DNA of 64,000 bases from contig CP097899.1 in assembly GCA_023639215.1 (NCBI GenBank), forward strand, positions 4,336,001 through 4,400,000. The letters are read 5' to 3'. Each line of letters opens with the position of its first letter. The stretch's first letter is position 1. Positions 18,286-28,125 of the stretch are shown here, piece after piece. The position numbers and the translations under genes were made by a program. The DNA comes from Candidatus Pristimantibacillus lignocellulolyticus (lineage in GTDB: Bacteria; Bacillota; Bacilli; Paenibacillales; Paenibacillaceae). The notes beneath the pieces were generated by a model. That model did not search any database. It saw only the letters and a list, made by a program, of their open reading frames with translations, and had not been told where the DNA came from.

Positions 18286-18635
18286 CTTTTCACCTCTCTC
18301 GCTTATAAGAGTATCTAGTATTGTAAAAAGTTCATTTATTAGTATTTTTTTATTATTCTTTTCTCTAGCCAATTCCCTCTTGCTGCCCTAAGCCATTTCT
18401 TGCCCATTTTAACCTACTATCCATCAAGCTTAAAAGAGCCCTCCTAACATAATGCCCCTTCTTTTTCATAACCCCAACTTTTATGTTTTCTTTTATACAG
18501 AACTATGCATATTCATAATTTACTAGAGTTATATAAATTTCTATAAGTTTATAGTCTTTGAAAAAAAGAGATTGCCTAAACTCATTAGTATGAGATATAG
18601 TATTTTGATTATTGCAAAATGTAAGGATGGTAACG
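18286..18635. other. divergent intergenic region
   Basis: About 350 AT-rich bases between the sigma gene (minus) and yitT-like gene (plus). A plausible plus-strand promoter is at 18572-18601. No other gene is seen. Confidence 0.45.
18572..18601 (+). promoter_or_regulatory. possible promoter of the YitT-family gene
   Basis: TTGCCT at 18572-18577 and TATAGT at 18596-18601 with an 18-base spacer, 35 bases before the chosen ATG. Confidence 0.45.
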
Positions 18636-19475
18636 ATGGTAAAGAAACTAACTCAAGATTTATTTTATTTAGTACTAGGATCATTTCTGTTTGCCCTAGC
18701 AGTCAACGTATTTGTCATTCCCAATGAACTTGGAGAAGGTGGAGTTACAGGGGTTTCCATTATTTTTTATTATTTATTCCAATGGTCTCCCAGTCTAGTC
18801 AGCTTAATAGTGAATTCTTTATTACTAATTTTCGGATATCGATTTCTTGATAAAAAGATGATTATTTATACAATTATTGCTGTATTGCTGAATTCCATTT
18901 TTTTACACCTTACTCACGATTGGAATATTCAATCCAGTGAATTAATAGTGAATGCGATATTTGGAGGTATACTTGTCGGAACAGGTATTGGGATGATCAT
19001 CCGGGTTGGTGGCAGTACAGCAGGTACAACCATTCTCGCAAAAATTGCTAACAAATATCTCAATTGGAATATTAGTTACGCCCTCCTATTTTTTGATCTA
19101 ATCGTTGTATTTTCCTCTTTCTTCATTATCGGGATAGAGAAACTTATGTTAACCATCATCATGCTTTATGTCGGCACAAAAGTGATGGACTTTATTATTG
19201 AAGGACTTAACCCTAAAAAAGCAGTCACAATTATCTCCGTGCAGCAAGACAAAATCGCCGAACAGGTCAACTTGATCATGAACAGAGGCGTTACTGTTCT
19301 GCAAGGAAAAGGATACTATAGCCAGGAGCCAAAAGAAGTGCTCTATATTGTAATTAGCAAACAGGAAGTATCCACACTCAAGAAAATTGTTAAAAAAGTG
19401 GATAAAGAAGCATTCCTCACCATTCATGATGTAAGAGATGTATTTGGAGAAGGTTTTGTAGAGTTATCAAAATAA
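18636..19475 (+). CDS. YitT family membrane protein
   Basis: A 279-residue integral membrane protein. Five to six hydrophobic segments occupy residues 1-190, including FALAVNVFVIPNELGEGGVTG, the DUF161-type motif, and GTGIGMIIRVGGSTAGTTI. The C-terminal 85 residues form the cytoplasmic DUF2179 domain (KAVTIISVQQDKIAEQV, ending IHDVRDVFGEGF). The family's substrate is not established. The ATG at 18636 has AAGGA eight bases upstream and is preferred over an in-frame TTG at 18612. Single-gene unit with a terminator at 19541. Confidence 0.9.
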   Translation: MVKKLTQDLFYLVLGSFLFALAVNVFVIPNELGEGGVTGVSIIFYYLFQWSPSLVSLIVNSLLLIFGYRFLDKKMIIYTIIAVLLNSIFLHLTHDWNIQSSELIVNAIFGGILVGTGIGMIIRVGGSTAGTTILAKIANKYLNWNISYALLFFDLIVVFSSFFIIGIEKLMLTIIMLYVGTKVMDFIIEGLNPKKAVTIISVQQDKIAEQVNLIMNRGVTVLQGKGYYSQEPKEVLYIVISKQEVSTLKKIVKKVDKEAFLTIHDVRDVFGEGFVELSK

Positions 19476-19540
19476 AGAATCCCGTTTCAGCATCCCACTA
19501 CTCGAAGGTAGTCCTAGAAAGATATTCCAGAAAAAGAAAT

Positions 19541-19587
19541 AACCCAAACGACTCCAATTACTACGAATTGAAGCTGTTTGGGTTTTG
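19541..19587. terminator. intrinsic terminator of the YitT-family gene
   Basis: Stem AACCCAAAC with GTTTGGGTT, with further partial pairing inside (CAATT/AATTG), followed by TTTTG. Confidence 0.82.
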
Positions 19588-19789
19588 TTCATTATAACAG
19601 TTTATACCAGCTGTTTAAGAAAGAGGCATTCACAGCTATTTCCTCAAAAAGATTCAGTGATCCACTCTCTAACTTGATGCATGCTACCATTAGGAAAAAT
19701 GTAACACTAATAAGCAACTTTTAACCTCTCTCTTACACAAAATATCAGCTATGATCCAAATTTCTCACTGCACAACAAAATATCCAATA

Positions 19790-19824
19790 AATGAACATGA
19801 ATTAATTAATTTCATGTTCATTTC
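19790..19824. terminator. hairpin after the DUF305 gene
   Basis: Perfect 13-bp arms AAATGAACATGAA and complement around a nine-base AT loop, six bases past the stop codon at 19830. The spacer from 19588 to 19789 holds nothing I can identify. Confidence 0.65.
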
Positions 19825-19829
19825 ACTAT

Positions 19830-20402
19830 TCAACAACCCTCCAAGCTCACTAGCAACTGCTGCATCTGCTTGATTCCTTTCGTTTGGGTAATTATGATAG
19901 CATGAAGAATCGGCTTTAACGGCGGACAGATATTAAATTGTAGTACGTTGTTACACATACGTACTGCTCCCTCATGATGTGGAATCATTTCTCTCACAAA
20001 ATTTCCATTTACACCATTAGTAATTGGCGCTGTACCCATTTCGTGGAACATCGTTTCAGATACTTCTTTGAATACATTCATATACTGAGATATTTCATAG
20101 TTAGTATTTGTAAATAAACTGCACCTCTGATGCATCGCTTGCATGTTCGCAATGCTTTTTGTTTGTTCTGCAATAATGTTCAATACTATATTTTGCAACT
20201 CCAGGTTGGTAGTGTATCGCAATATGTTTTTAGACATTTCAATTGCTGCAGCATGATGTGGGATCATCTGCCTAATAAAGATATCTGAAATACTATTAGT
20301 GGGATGTACACTTGTCATTTCCCTAATCATGGTATTAAGTATTTTAAAGTACGTATCTAGATATGCTTTCGTCACAAGACTTAGTTCGTTAACACTAATC
20401 AT
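19830..20402 (-). CDS. DUF305-type protein with an internal duplication
   Basis: A 190-residue, mostly helical protein. The DUF305 signature, normally a histidine pair in a ferritin-like helix bundle, occurs twice: IRQMIPHHAAAIEMSKNIL near residues 43-61 and VREMIPHHEGAVRMCNNVL near residues 135-153. Each is followed by a similar helix with EQTKSIANMQAM or TQTKGIKQMQQL, so the whole protein is two copies of one unit. Members of the family are often linked to metal handling, but no signal peptide is seen here. AGGGGG lies eight bases before the ATG at 20402. Confidence 0.8.
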   Translation of the reverse strand: MISVNELSLVTKAYLDTYFKILNTMIREMTSVHPTNSISDIFIRQMIPHHAAAIEMSKNILRYTTNLELQNIVLNIIAEQTKSIANMQAMHQRCSLFTNTNYEISQYMNVFKEVSETMFHEMGTAPITNGVNGNFVREMIPHHEGAVRMCNNVLQFNICPPLKPILHAIIITQTKGIKQMQQLLVSLEGC

Positions 20403-20577
20403 TAGAAAAACCCCCTTTTTCTATAAAGTATTCTCGGCATTAGGCTATTGTGCTTTGAATCTCATTTGAGGATATGCACTGTTTCCTTCATAGTGTTATG
20501 AAGGACTCGTTATAACATTTTTCTCTCCTATGTCCCATGCTAAGCTCGTTTTGATTAATACAATACTAATAAAATAC

Positions 20578-20619
20578 AAATAAGCCGAAGCACATGATCC
20601 AATCACGCTCCGGCTTATT
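20578..20619 (-). terminator. intrinsic terminator of the DUF4132 operon
   Basis: Stem AATAAGCCGGAGC against its complement with one mismatch, followed on the minus strand by a T-rich stretch, about 80 bases past the DUF4132 stop codon. Confidence 0.75.
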
Positions 20620-20696
20620 CTCTTTCATGTTCATTTAGAAAACTTTACATAACAAATCTTTAGTGATGTCTCTTCAGTGATGCTATTTTAAGCAAC

Positions 20697-23600
20697 CTAT
20701 TTCTGTAATTGCATCAAAATTTGCGGATCTTTAATCTTCGTATCTTCTGCCAATAGAACAATTTTAGACATAATTTCCGCTGTTTTTGGGTCTTCATCAA
20801 GGAATGGTAAGAATATACGTCCTCGATGTTGAGAATGTACAGGAATAATATGCAATGCTCCTAGAGCTTGCTTGTAAACCATCCCACTTCCCAAATGAAC
20901 AGCATACTCACCTAAGCTTCCAGTAATGTGTGCGTAACTACCATCTAATCTAACATTGGACAATCTCATCAGTCGTACTGACTCTTGTACGATCGCTTGA
21001 CGCATCTCAATCGTAGTTAAGCTAGCTTCAGGATCTACACCACCTACATGTGCTATACTCACCACAAGATCAACATCTCTCATCACTTCTGAGAATAGGA
21101 TTGGTGGTACTTTGTCTAATGACACATGCTCATAGGTGGATCGATTCATAAATTGTATGATTTCAAGTGTAGGTGCTTCTGTATCTGCAGGCGAGAACCA
21201 ATCTGCCATAGCATATAGACTTACAATTAAATTCTCAGCGTAGAATACCTTCTGCAATCCTTCCTCGTAGCTAACTGTCCATTGTCTGCTCTTCAGAAGT
21301 GCAACCGTTTTTTTCGGCTGTACTTGATATCCAGCATAACGACGAGAATGAGTAACATGATGAAGCTCATCTGAATTAGGCATATACAGTTCACGGAATA
21401 CTTGCTTGAAAGGCTGTCTAAGCTGGCGCTCGAATAGATCACGTTGGAAACTACTCCATTGTCCACTTTCATATAAATGTACTGGGTGAGCAATTAGTAG
21501 ATAATCATCTACCTTTAATGTCGTATGCTTACCAGATGCATCGCGTAGCGATAATTCTTCTCCATCGAAATACCCTAGCTGATCACCGACTTTGAATACT
21601 AACGAGCTGATTAATGGGCGGATCACCGGATTATTAACCAAACCTACTAATTCATTACAAGTAAAACTATTGCTTAATTCCATCGATCGCTCTAGCTCTT
21701 TGCGAGCTCTGCGATACTGCTCAATCAACTCTGACTTCATTTCTTTTAGTGTTGTAATAAATTCATCTTTTTTATACTTTGCAGGAATGGATTTAAGTTC
21801 TTTACCTTTTCGATAAATTTGAATATCCGCTTGCCCTTCATCATCTACAACTAATTGTACAGTCGTTTCTTCATCAAGTTTGTGCGGTTCGAAGTAGACC
21901 TTCATCTCATCTATCTTACGTGCTTCCATATCCCACTTCAAGCGAGTAACGTCTTTATAGCCCGCATTACGAGCCAAATTATCTAATGCAATCTGAGATA
22001 TGATCGCTTCACTTGCTCGACGCTGAGCACCAAACTTCTTACTTTGTAATAGAAATTGCTGGATAAAGTCATAGCGTTTGCGCAAATCCTGCTCTTTATC
22101 ACTTAAAAGTGGAATTAAGCTGTAACTTAGCAAATGATCCTTATTTCTTTTATCAGTAACAGATAAATGCATTGCTTCAAGCTTGAGTTTTCCAAGTGTA
22201 GCATCTGCAAATAATTGAGAACGTCGATGATTAGCACCTGCAGATATGTATTTCGCACACTCATACAACATGTTAAACCGTTCTTCTCCCAATGTTGCAT
22301 ATGCTTCCTTGAACCAATCTATATCAAATGCCCCATCATTAAAGTTCTGAGGTGAAATTGGAGAAAAATGAGCAACGACAGTTTCCTTTTCTGCCGAGAA
22401 ACTTTCATTGATATGAGCGTGGAAATACCATGCTGCACTTCGCAACCCATTCCAATCCAAATACTGTGCAACAATATCAATCCATTGTGGTGCATACATT
22501 GCAGCTTCCAACAACTTTCTATTAGTCACACTAGAATAATCTTGAAGCAATGTATGAAGAAGCGCAGAATCCTCACCTGCTTTAGGATAACAATTTTTCA
22601 ATAAATGACTGAAAGCTTCTTTCTTAGTTAAACTACCATGGTAGCTATATACATAACCTCGAACGAAAGCATCCTGATCCAGTGCTGCTAGCAGTTGAAC
22701 GAAATAATTCATACCTTCAATTTTTCGAAGACTAGTTACATATGGTGTTACATCTGTCGCCATATCTCCTCGTAAAAGCTCAATACTGACAATACGATTT
22801 ACTACGGTATTACGAATAGATAATAGTTTAGGACGATCCTCTAATGATCCTAACTTTGATGCCGTAATGTCACTCAAATAACTAGTACTATCACCACTAT
22901 CAAGTAATGCCTTATACAACTGCTTTTCTCCAATGATGTCTTCCTCAAAAGCACGAATTTGCTCTTCAAATACAAATGAGGTACTTCGATCTGGTTCATC
23001 TAACAGCTGATCATACGAAAATACAGTATGATAAAACTCTTTAAATGAATCATGATCATATACACGAGAACGAAGGATTTGCAACCATGGGCGGGTAAGT
23101 AATTCAAATATGAATAACTTATCTTTGTGTTCTTGTTGATCTATTTGTTGAATCCAATTAATAATAGCCAGTTCCGCCAAAGCAAAAGTATCTGCTTTGG
23201 TACTATCGTAGAAGTAGGCTTGTAATAGACGACTGACTTGATTATTGTATGTTAATTTGTTTAATGCAGACTGAACCTTCAATATTAGCTCCAGTGGATA
23301 CACTTCTGCTAGAAATAACTTACGCCAATCTTCCAGCAACTTGTGGTTTCTTAACTCGTGATATTCCAGTTCTGAATCTGAATAATAGCTGTAGAATCTG
23401 TCCAACGTATTATCCAGTTCATCCAATATTGATATATAGTATAACTGCATGAGCTCTTTAGGATTCAAGTTACTCTGCTGTAAATACTCGCTCCACTGTT
23501 CGTGCAATGGATAGTGCTTCAACTTAGAAAAAGGTTCATCACTATGAGGATTATGATTATATGAATGTGTCTCTCGCAAATGAGTTCCGATTAAGAGTGT

Positions 23601-25667
23601 ATCTTTGTAACCAGAATAATACTCCGACACATACTCAACATCACGATGCTGATGTACAAGTTGATCCAAACCCACTATAAAGCTTTCAATCTTGTCAAAG
23701 TTTAATGTAAATATATCCTTTTGAAATAAAAACTCTCCAATGTATTTCTTTTCCAGAAGCCACGACTCTGTACCTTTCGGATCAAATAATCCAAAGCCAT
23801 CTGCCCTACTCGTTCCTTTTGTACTTATAAGCTTGTTAAGTAATGCCTTTTCCTTTGCAGTTGGATCTGCAATAAGATCTGCTAAAGGTATTAATCGTTC
23901 TAACTGTTCTGCTTTAGCTTCATCTATAACAAACTCGCTAATAACCTCCAAGGCAGCTAATCTCTGTTGTTCATTTTTTGCTTTTAGCAAGTTCGTTAAG
24001 GAAGTAATGAGTCTTTCTTCTGGCTGAAGCATAAGTACACTAATAGTGTTTTGTCTTAACGAACCCGATTTTAGCTTTAACAACGCTTCTATTGGCAACA
24101 GTTCATTTTCAGATAGCTTCATTTTTTTAATTTGTTCAAGCGCCAACTCACGATTGGTCATACTTTTGTCGGATAAGCTATCTAGAATAAATGCTCGAAT
24201 GTTTGGATTGTCCTTATCAACCATGAAATGTGATAATAATTCTCCACGCATATTAGGGGAAAGTTTATCTTTTCTAGCAATAAGCTCTGCAATCCACGTA
24301 CTGTCCATATCATATGCGGCTAGATAAAGCATTTTGGTTACAGGTAACTCAGAAGTGAATTGTACATGTATGAACTCTAATGCTTTGGAAGTAGCACTAT
24401 ACTGCTGTACCATCCCATCAAACATTGCTAACAAAAGGTCAAAATCACGTTGCCTTTCAACTTTATTTTCCAGTATCTCAACACGCTCAAATGTAATTGT
24501 AATATCTTCTGCTGTTGTACCTGGCCTGCGCCATATTGGTAGATAATGATAGCAGTAGTTTGTCAATACCCAGTATTGCAATTCAGCATTTTTCGCAGCT
24601 AAATTTTCTCTAGCTAACTGCAAAGACAGTTTACTATTTCGGCTATTCGATAATATGTACATCGCAATAATTTTTTGATAATGTTGTCCATGCTGCATTA
24701 ACTGCTGTATGTTGGCGTACAAATCTGTTTCCTCATATACAGCTGTCGCCCAAAGTGCAATATAGACCTCATTCGAGTTAATGCTGTTCAACCATTGCTC
24801 ACGTATATCCTTTTCGGTAAGTGCATTATAGGCTTGCACGATTAACCGACCAACAACCCGCTGATTTGCAGCCTCTAGTTCCATTCCAAGCCAAACGCTA
24901 AGACCTCGCACCACGGAACTATAACGGATATATCCTTCGTCTATAATAATCTTCAGCATATATAAGTAAGCTCCAACTGTTCCTTCGTCCATTGTCTCAA
25001 CAATGCTTTGACGTAAACCTTCTTGAAGCCTTGCAGCTATTAACAGTTCACCTATCATGTGATACATATCTTCTTTATGACTCATGAAAATACCTTTGAT
25101 CATTTCGTTTCGTAGGAGAGCAGTTTGGTTATCTCCATAAATAATTGTTTTCAAAGAATCTATGATTTGTGCATTACCTTGATCTAACTCATAGCTAATG
25201 ATATCTCCAATGATCTTATTAATATAATAATGAAATTTATAATCCGATTTTGTTAAATAGTTAAACAAATCAAAAGAGGATCTATCTATGATCATGAGAG
25301 CAATGATCTTTTCAGTAATGATTTCCAAATGATTACTCAGTGAACATGATCGAAATGGACGTCGTGCATATCCTCTATCATAAGGGTACTCAATTGCATG
25401 TTGAATGATATGATCTAATACATTACCTAAACTATTTCGAAGCAAATGTTTAGCGATAGTTAGAAACGATCCATTCATTAGTTGATCTATAGTAGCACTT
25501 TGATTTTCCAGAAAGTCATTAAACTGTTTAATATGATCTTTAGATATCATTTTGTTATTGCTTCTATCCATTAAAATCTGTCCAATAATACGTTGTTCTC
25601 CTTGAAGTCCCTCTAAACGCTGCTGAACAAAACATTCATACTGCTGATCATGTTCTTCGTTTGTCAT
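20697..25667 (-). CDS. giant DUF4132 (with DUF5724-like region) protein
   Basis: A 1657-residue cytosolic protein. Roughly residues 1-650 are repetitive alpha-helices of the HEAT-like sort (for example LELIQKMKL-like and LISTLTNLLKAKNEQQRL-like units). The middle is a large helical region resembling DUF5724. The last 400 residues contain the DUF4132 domain, with LARNAGYKDVTRLKWDMEA and, further on, RDLFERQLRQPFKQVFRELY. DUF4132 proteins include E. coli MolR and YehI, often near MoxR-type ATPases; their function is not settled. The ATG at 25667 has AAGGGAG eight bases upstream, 14 bases after the preceding gene. The two genes form an operon. I see no WGR domain. Confidence 0.82.
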   Translation of the reverse strand: MTNEEHDQQYECFVQQRLEGLQGEQRIIGQILMDRSNNKMISKDHIKQFNDFLENQSATIDQLMNGSFLTIAKHLLRNSLGNVLDHIIQHAIEYPYDRGYARRPFRSCSLSNHLEIITEKIIALMIIDRSSFDLFNYLTKSDYKFHYYINKIIGDIISYELDQGNAQIIDSLKTIIYGDNQTALLRNEMIKGIFMSHKEDMYHMIGELLIAARLQEGLRQSIVETMDEGTVGAYLYMLKIIIDEGYIRYSSVVRGLSVWLGMELEAANQRVVGRLIVQAYNALTEKDIREQWLNSINSNEVYIALWATAVYEETDLYANIQQLMQHGQHYQKIIAMYILSNSRNSKLSLQLARENLAAKNAELQYWVLTNYCYHYLPIWRRPGTTAEDITITFERVEILENKVERQRDFDLLLAMFDGMVQQYSATSKALEFIHVQFTSELPVTKMLYLAAYDMDSTWIAELIARKDKLSPNMRGELLSHFMVDKDNPNIRAFILDSLSDKSMTNRELALEQIKKMKLSENELLPIEALLKLKSGSLRQNTISVLMLQPEERLITSLTNLLKAKNEQQRLAALEVISEFVIDEAKAEQLERLIPLADLIADPTAKEKALLNKLISTKGTSRADGFGLFDPKGTESWLLEKKYIGEFLFQKDIFTLNFDKIESFIVGLDQLVHQHRDVEYVSEYYSGYKDTLLIGTHLRETHSYNHNPHSDEPFSKLKHYPLHEQWSEYLQQSNLNPKELMQLYYISILDELDNTLDRFYSYYSDSELEYHELRNHKLLEDWRKLFLAEVYPLELILKVQSALNKLTYNNQVSRLLQAYFYDSTKADTFALAELAIINWIQQIDQQEHKDKLFIFELLTRPWLQILRSRVYDHDSFKEFYHTVFSYDQLLDEPDRSTSFVFEEQIRAFEEDIIGEKQLYKALLDSGDSTSYLSDITASKLGSLEDRPKLLSIRNTVVNRIVSIELLRGDMATDVTPYVTSLRKIEGMNYFVQLLAALDQDAFVRGYVYSYHGSLTKKEAFSHLLKNCYPKAGEDSALLHTLLQDYSSVTNRKLLEAAMYAPQWIDIVAQYLDWNGLRSAAWYFHAHINESFSAEKETVVAHFSPISPQNFNDGAFDIDWFKEAYATLGEERFNMLYECAKYISAGANHRRSQLFADATLGKLKLEAMHLSVTDKRNKDHLLSYSLIPLLSDKEQDLRKRYDFIQQFLLQSKKFGAQRRASEAIISQIALDNLARNAGYKDVTRLKWDMEARKIDEMKVYFEPHKLDEETTVQLVVDDEGQADIQIYRKGKELKSIPAKYKKDEFITTLKEMKSELIEQYRRARKELERSMELSNSFTCNELVGLVNNPVIRPLISSLVFKVGDQLGYFDGEELSLRDASGKHTTLKVDDYLLIAHPVHLYESGQWSSFQRDLFERQLRQPFKQVFRELYMPNSDELHHVTHSRRYAGYQVQPKKTVALLKSRQWTVSYEEGLQKVFYAENLIVSLYAMADWFSPADTEAPTLEIIQFMNRSTYEHVSLDKVPPILFSEVMRDVDLVVSIAHVGGVDPEASLTTIEMRQAIVQESVRLMRLSNVRLDGSYAHITGSLGEYAVHLGSGMVYKQALGALHIIPVHSQHRGRIFLPFLDEDPKTAEIMSKIVLLAEDTKIKDPQILMQLQK

Positions 25668-25681
25668 TGTCCAAACTCCCT

Positions 25682-26104
25682 TCACCAGTAGCTTCCAGCT
25701 AACATTGTAAGTCTAATTAAGGTTATGTCATCATGGCCTTTTAATGAGAGAGGCTCATCTAACATCTTTATTTCTTCATCATTAATAAATACCCGATACA
25801 AGTCATCCCTATAGGCAAGTAGAGCCGTATCAATTGCAGTTGCTAGATTGGGTTTGCCGTCATGATAGATGGCACCGAAACTAACTTTACCATTTTCGAC
25901 TCTATCTTGAACCTCTTTCTCGTCCAAATATGGAAAGAGGTATTGTTCTTGCTGGCGCTCCAGCAATCCCTGAACATTCCACTCTACCAATGCCTCTATT
26001 AACTCTCTTAATGTTCGAGGTGTATGTAATAGCTCAATAGGCAGACGTGTCAGAGCAGCTTTGCGTTTTCCAATACTTTTAACTGTTATGGATAGTTGTA
26101 TCAT
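25682..26104 (-). CDS. small protein with a ubiquitin/MoaD-like beta-grasp pattern
   Basis: A 140-residue protein of unknown function, upstream of and co-transcribed with the DUF4132 gene (14 bases apart). Its ends look like a ThiS/MoaD-type beta-grasp: an N-terminal strand IQLSITVKSIGKRKAAL and TLRELIEALV helix, and a C-terminal YRVFINDEEIKMLDEPLSL followed by DDITLIRLTMLAG. A 55-residue insert separates them. The terminal di-glycine of true ubiquitin-like modifiers is missing (the protein ends AGSYW). The fold call is inference. GGAG lies seven bases before the ATG at 26104. Confidence 0.6.
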   Translation of the reverse strand: MIQLSITVKSIGKRKAALTRLPIELLHTPRTLRELIEALVEWNVQGLLERQQEQYLFPYLDEKEVQDRVENGKVSFGAIYHDGKPNLATAIDTALLAYRDDLYRVFINDEEIKMLDEPLSLKGHDDITLIRLTMLAGSYW

Positions 26105-26249
26105 TTCTGTACTCCTTTCTTATTTTATAACTAGTATATGTTTCTTAGAATCATTATTACGTTACAATGCCATTCTTATTACTTAAATCTTCTGCTATTG
26201 AATATGAACGAAATGATAACTTGACCATTCACCTTAAAGTGATTGGTCC

Positions 26250-26705
26250 TCAACTAATAAGCCCTTCTTTTACAATAATAGGCCGTGTCTCTATCAAGAC
26301 ATTACCGGCAACTGCTCTGGAGATCATACAGGACTCCTCTGCCATATGTGCCAGCCTTTCAGCCTTCGTCAATTCAGCATCTGTTGCATCCGCTTGGAGC
26401 ACAATTAGTGGTTTATGTACGATCCGTTCGTACGTAAACACGTTATTCGTCACATCCACAATCGCTTCAGATTCCAATGTCAGATGCTGTGGTGTAATAT
26501 ATGCACGTTCAAGCATTGCTGCCAGAGTGATCAGATAACAAGTCGACGCTGCCCCCAAGAGCATTTCGTCAGGATTGGTACCTGTTCCTGGACCTCCCAT
26601 TTCCTGCGGAATTGAAATTGTTGTTTTTAACCCACCTGCTTCTATATGTCCCTCACTGTTACGTCCATCATTCCATACCGCTTTCAGATGAAAAGGATGT
26701 TTCAT
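26250..26705 (-). CDS. OsmC family protein
   Basis: A 151-residue OsmC-family protein, predicted to be a thiol-dependent peroxidase for organic hydroperoxides or a relative. The motif GTNPDEMLLGAASTCYLITLAA (landmarks NPDEMLLGAAS and the first Cys at TCYL) carries the first conserved cysteine. The second occurs in HMAEESCMISRAV. GGLKTTISIPQEMGGPG is the beta-strand before it. The ATG at 26705 is chosen because AAAGGA lies about nine bases upstream; ATG codons further up have no well-placed site. Single-gene unit. Confidence 0.88.
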   Translation of the reverse strand: MKHPFHLKAVWNDGRNSEGHIEAGGLKTTISIPQEMGGPGTGTNPDEMLLGAASTCYLITLAAMLERAYITPQHLTLESEAIVDVTNNVFTYERIVHKPLIVLQADATDAELTKAERLAHMAEESCMISRAVAGNVLIETRPIIVKEGLIS

Positions 26706-26992
26706 CTCACTCATTCCTTTCAATGATCTCCGGTTCAAACCCCGAAATACTGTTAATTGTTTAAGTACAATCTATATATAATATCCATTTAATACAAAAT
26801 AAATAATTATCCAACATATTTTAGTTCATTCTATCATTCCATAACACTTCATTAAGGAGAATTTCGACATTTCGCATTTAAGACTCCTACAGTTATAAAT
26901 CTTCCATACGTTTCTCTTCGCTTTTGGTTACTTACTTTACGAAATATTCATTAATGCTATTAACTAATACTCACCTTCTCTAAAATGAAAAA

Positions 26993-27019
26993 AGACCACA
27001 ATGGCAAGCACCGTGATCT
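26993..27019 (-). terminator. intrinsic terminator of the radical SAM gene
   Basis: A short stem AGATCAC/GTGGTCT (one G-T pair) with further inner pairing, followed on the minus strand by six T, about 15 bases past the stop codon at 27034. Confidence 0.72.
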
Positions 27020-27033
27020 ATTAGGATATTATA

Positions 27034-27915
27034 TTATCCAAACCGCTTGCGATATCCACATTTACGACAAAGCTCTTCCACAGCTTGTCGCTTCGAGAAC
27101 CCATCATAGATTGCCGTTGCTCTTGTACCCTCAATAATCTCGTCAAACCGTTGTTCATGAACATTACCAAGCTTCAATATACCCTCACCATCAAGACAGC
27201 ATGGAATAACAGTACCATCAATGAGTACACCTGCTTGATTACGCAGCGCATGACAGAAGCCTACTCCTTCATCTTCTTCCTCATCTAGTGCTGGCCAGCG
27301 GAATTGAGGGTCTTGATTCAAGTATACACGATCAGCAATTTTCAGTCCTGAACCTGTTCCTGGTAAATAGTATTCTTCAATTTTATAATCTAATTGAAAT
27401 GCAGATTCAATCATTTCGAGCAATTCACGATTTCGTTCTTTTTCAATATTCACTTCATTATCTTCTGCCAAGTTCCATAGACGGAATGAAGTGATCATCT
27501 TTGAAGTTGTTCTTGCCTCTTCTACAAAATCTAATATATCTGCTAAATACTTTTTCAGATCACGATTGCCTGGATCCCCATCAAAGCTATGTAATGAGAA
27601 GTTCATTTGCCGTAGTGCAGGCTTACCAAGTAACTTCTCTCGATTTTTATTAATAAGTGTTCCGTTAGTCGTTATATTAACTTTGAATCCTTCTTCATGA
27701 GCGATATCTAGTAAAATATCAATTTTCGGATGCAGTAGTGGTTCACCTTTTACATGAAAATAAATATAATCAGTAAATGGCTTTATTTGCGATAATGTAT
27801 GACGATAATCTTCCACCGACAAGAAGCCCTTCGCACGTTCTGTAGGAGGACAGAAATAACATGATAGATTACAAATACTCGTGGTTTCTATATAAAATTT
27901 CTTGAATCGTTTCAT
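27034..27915 (-). CDS. radical SAM/SPASM domain protein
   Basis: A 293-residue radical SAM enzyme. The SAM-binding iron-sulfur motif is CNLSCYFC at about residues 15-22, with the glycine-rich GEPLLHP and the strand NITTNGT behind it. Auxiliary-cluster cysteines of a SPASM region appear near the C-terminus: GFCHAL, IPCCLDGEG and ELCRKCGY. The substrate is unknown; no small peptide precursor gene is seen nearby. The ATG at 27915 has AAGGA eight bases upstream. A single-gene unit. Confidence 0.88.
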   Translation of the reverse strand: MKRFKKFYIETTSICNLSCYFCPPTERAKGFLSVEDYRHTLSQIKPFTDYIYFHVKGEPLLHPKIDILLDIAHEEGFKVNITTNGTLINKNREKLLGKPALRQMNFSLHSFDGDPGNRDLKKYLADILDFVEEARTTSKMITSFRLWNLAEDNEVNIEKERNRELLEMIESAFQLDYKIEEYYLPGTGSGLKIADRVYLNQDPQFRWPALDEEEDEGVGFCHALRNQAGVLIDGTVIPCCLDGEGILKLGNVHEQRFDEIIEGTRATAIYDGFSKRQAVEELCRKCGYRKRFG

Positions 27916-28011
27916 ATGTACAATCCTTTTCATTTATATTAGATACATCTATCATATCATAAATGAGCTACAATATTAATTCGCCTATCCATTACTTATT
28001 TCATACAATTA

Positions 28012-28040
28012 TTGCGTCACCATTTATTGATTGCTATAAT
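28012..28040 (+). promoter_or_regulatory. sigma-A type promoter of the SMR pair
   Basis: TTGCGT at 28012-28017, a 17-base spacer and TATAAT at 28035-28040, with a TG extension just before the -10 box. The leader from about 28047 to the TTG start at 28126 holds two short, mutually exclusive stems (TTACA/TGTAA and GACGG/CCGTC) but no riboswitch I recognise. Confidence 0.7.
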
Positions 28041-28125
28041 TGCAACTGTTGAAATTACATCTATGACGGCAAGTACATTGTAAATAACCGTCTAGAATTA
28101 GTCAGAAAGAAAGGTAGGATTCCAC

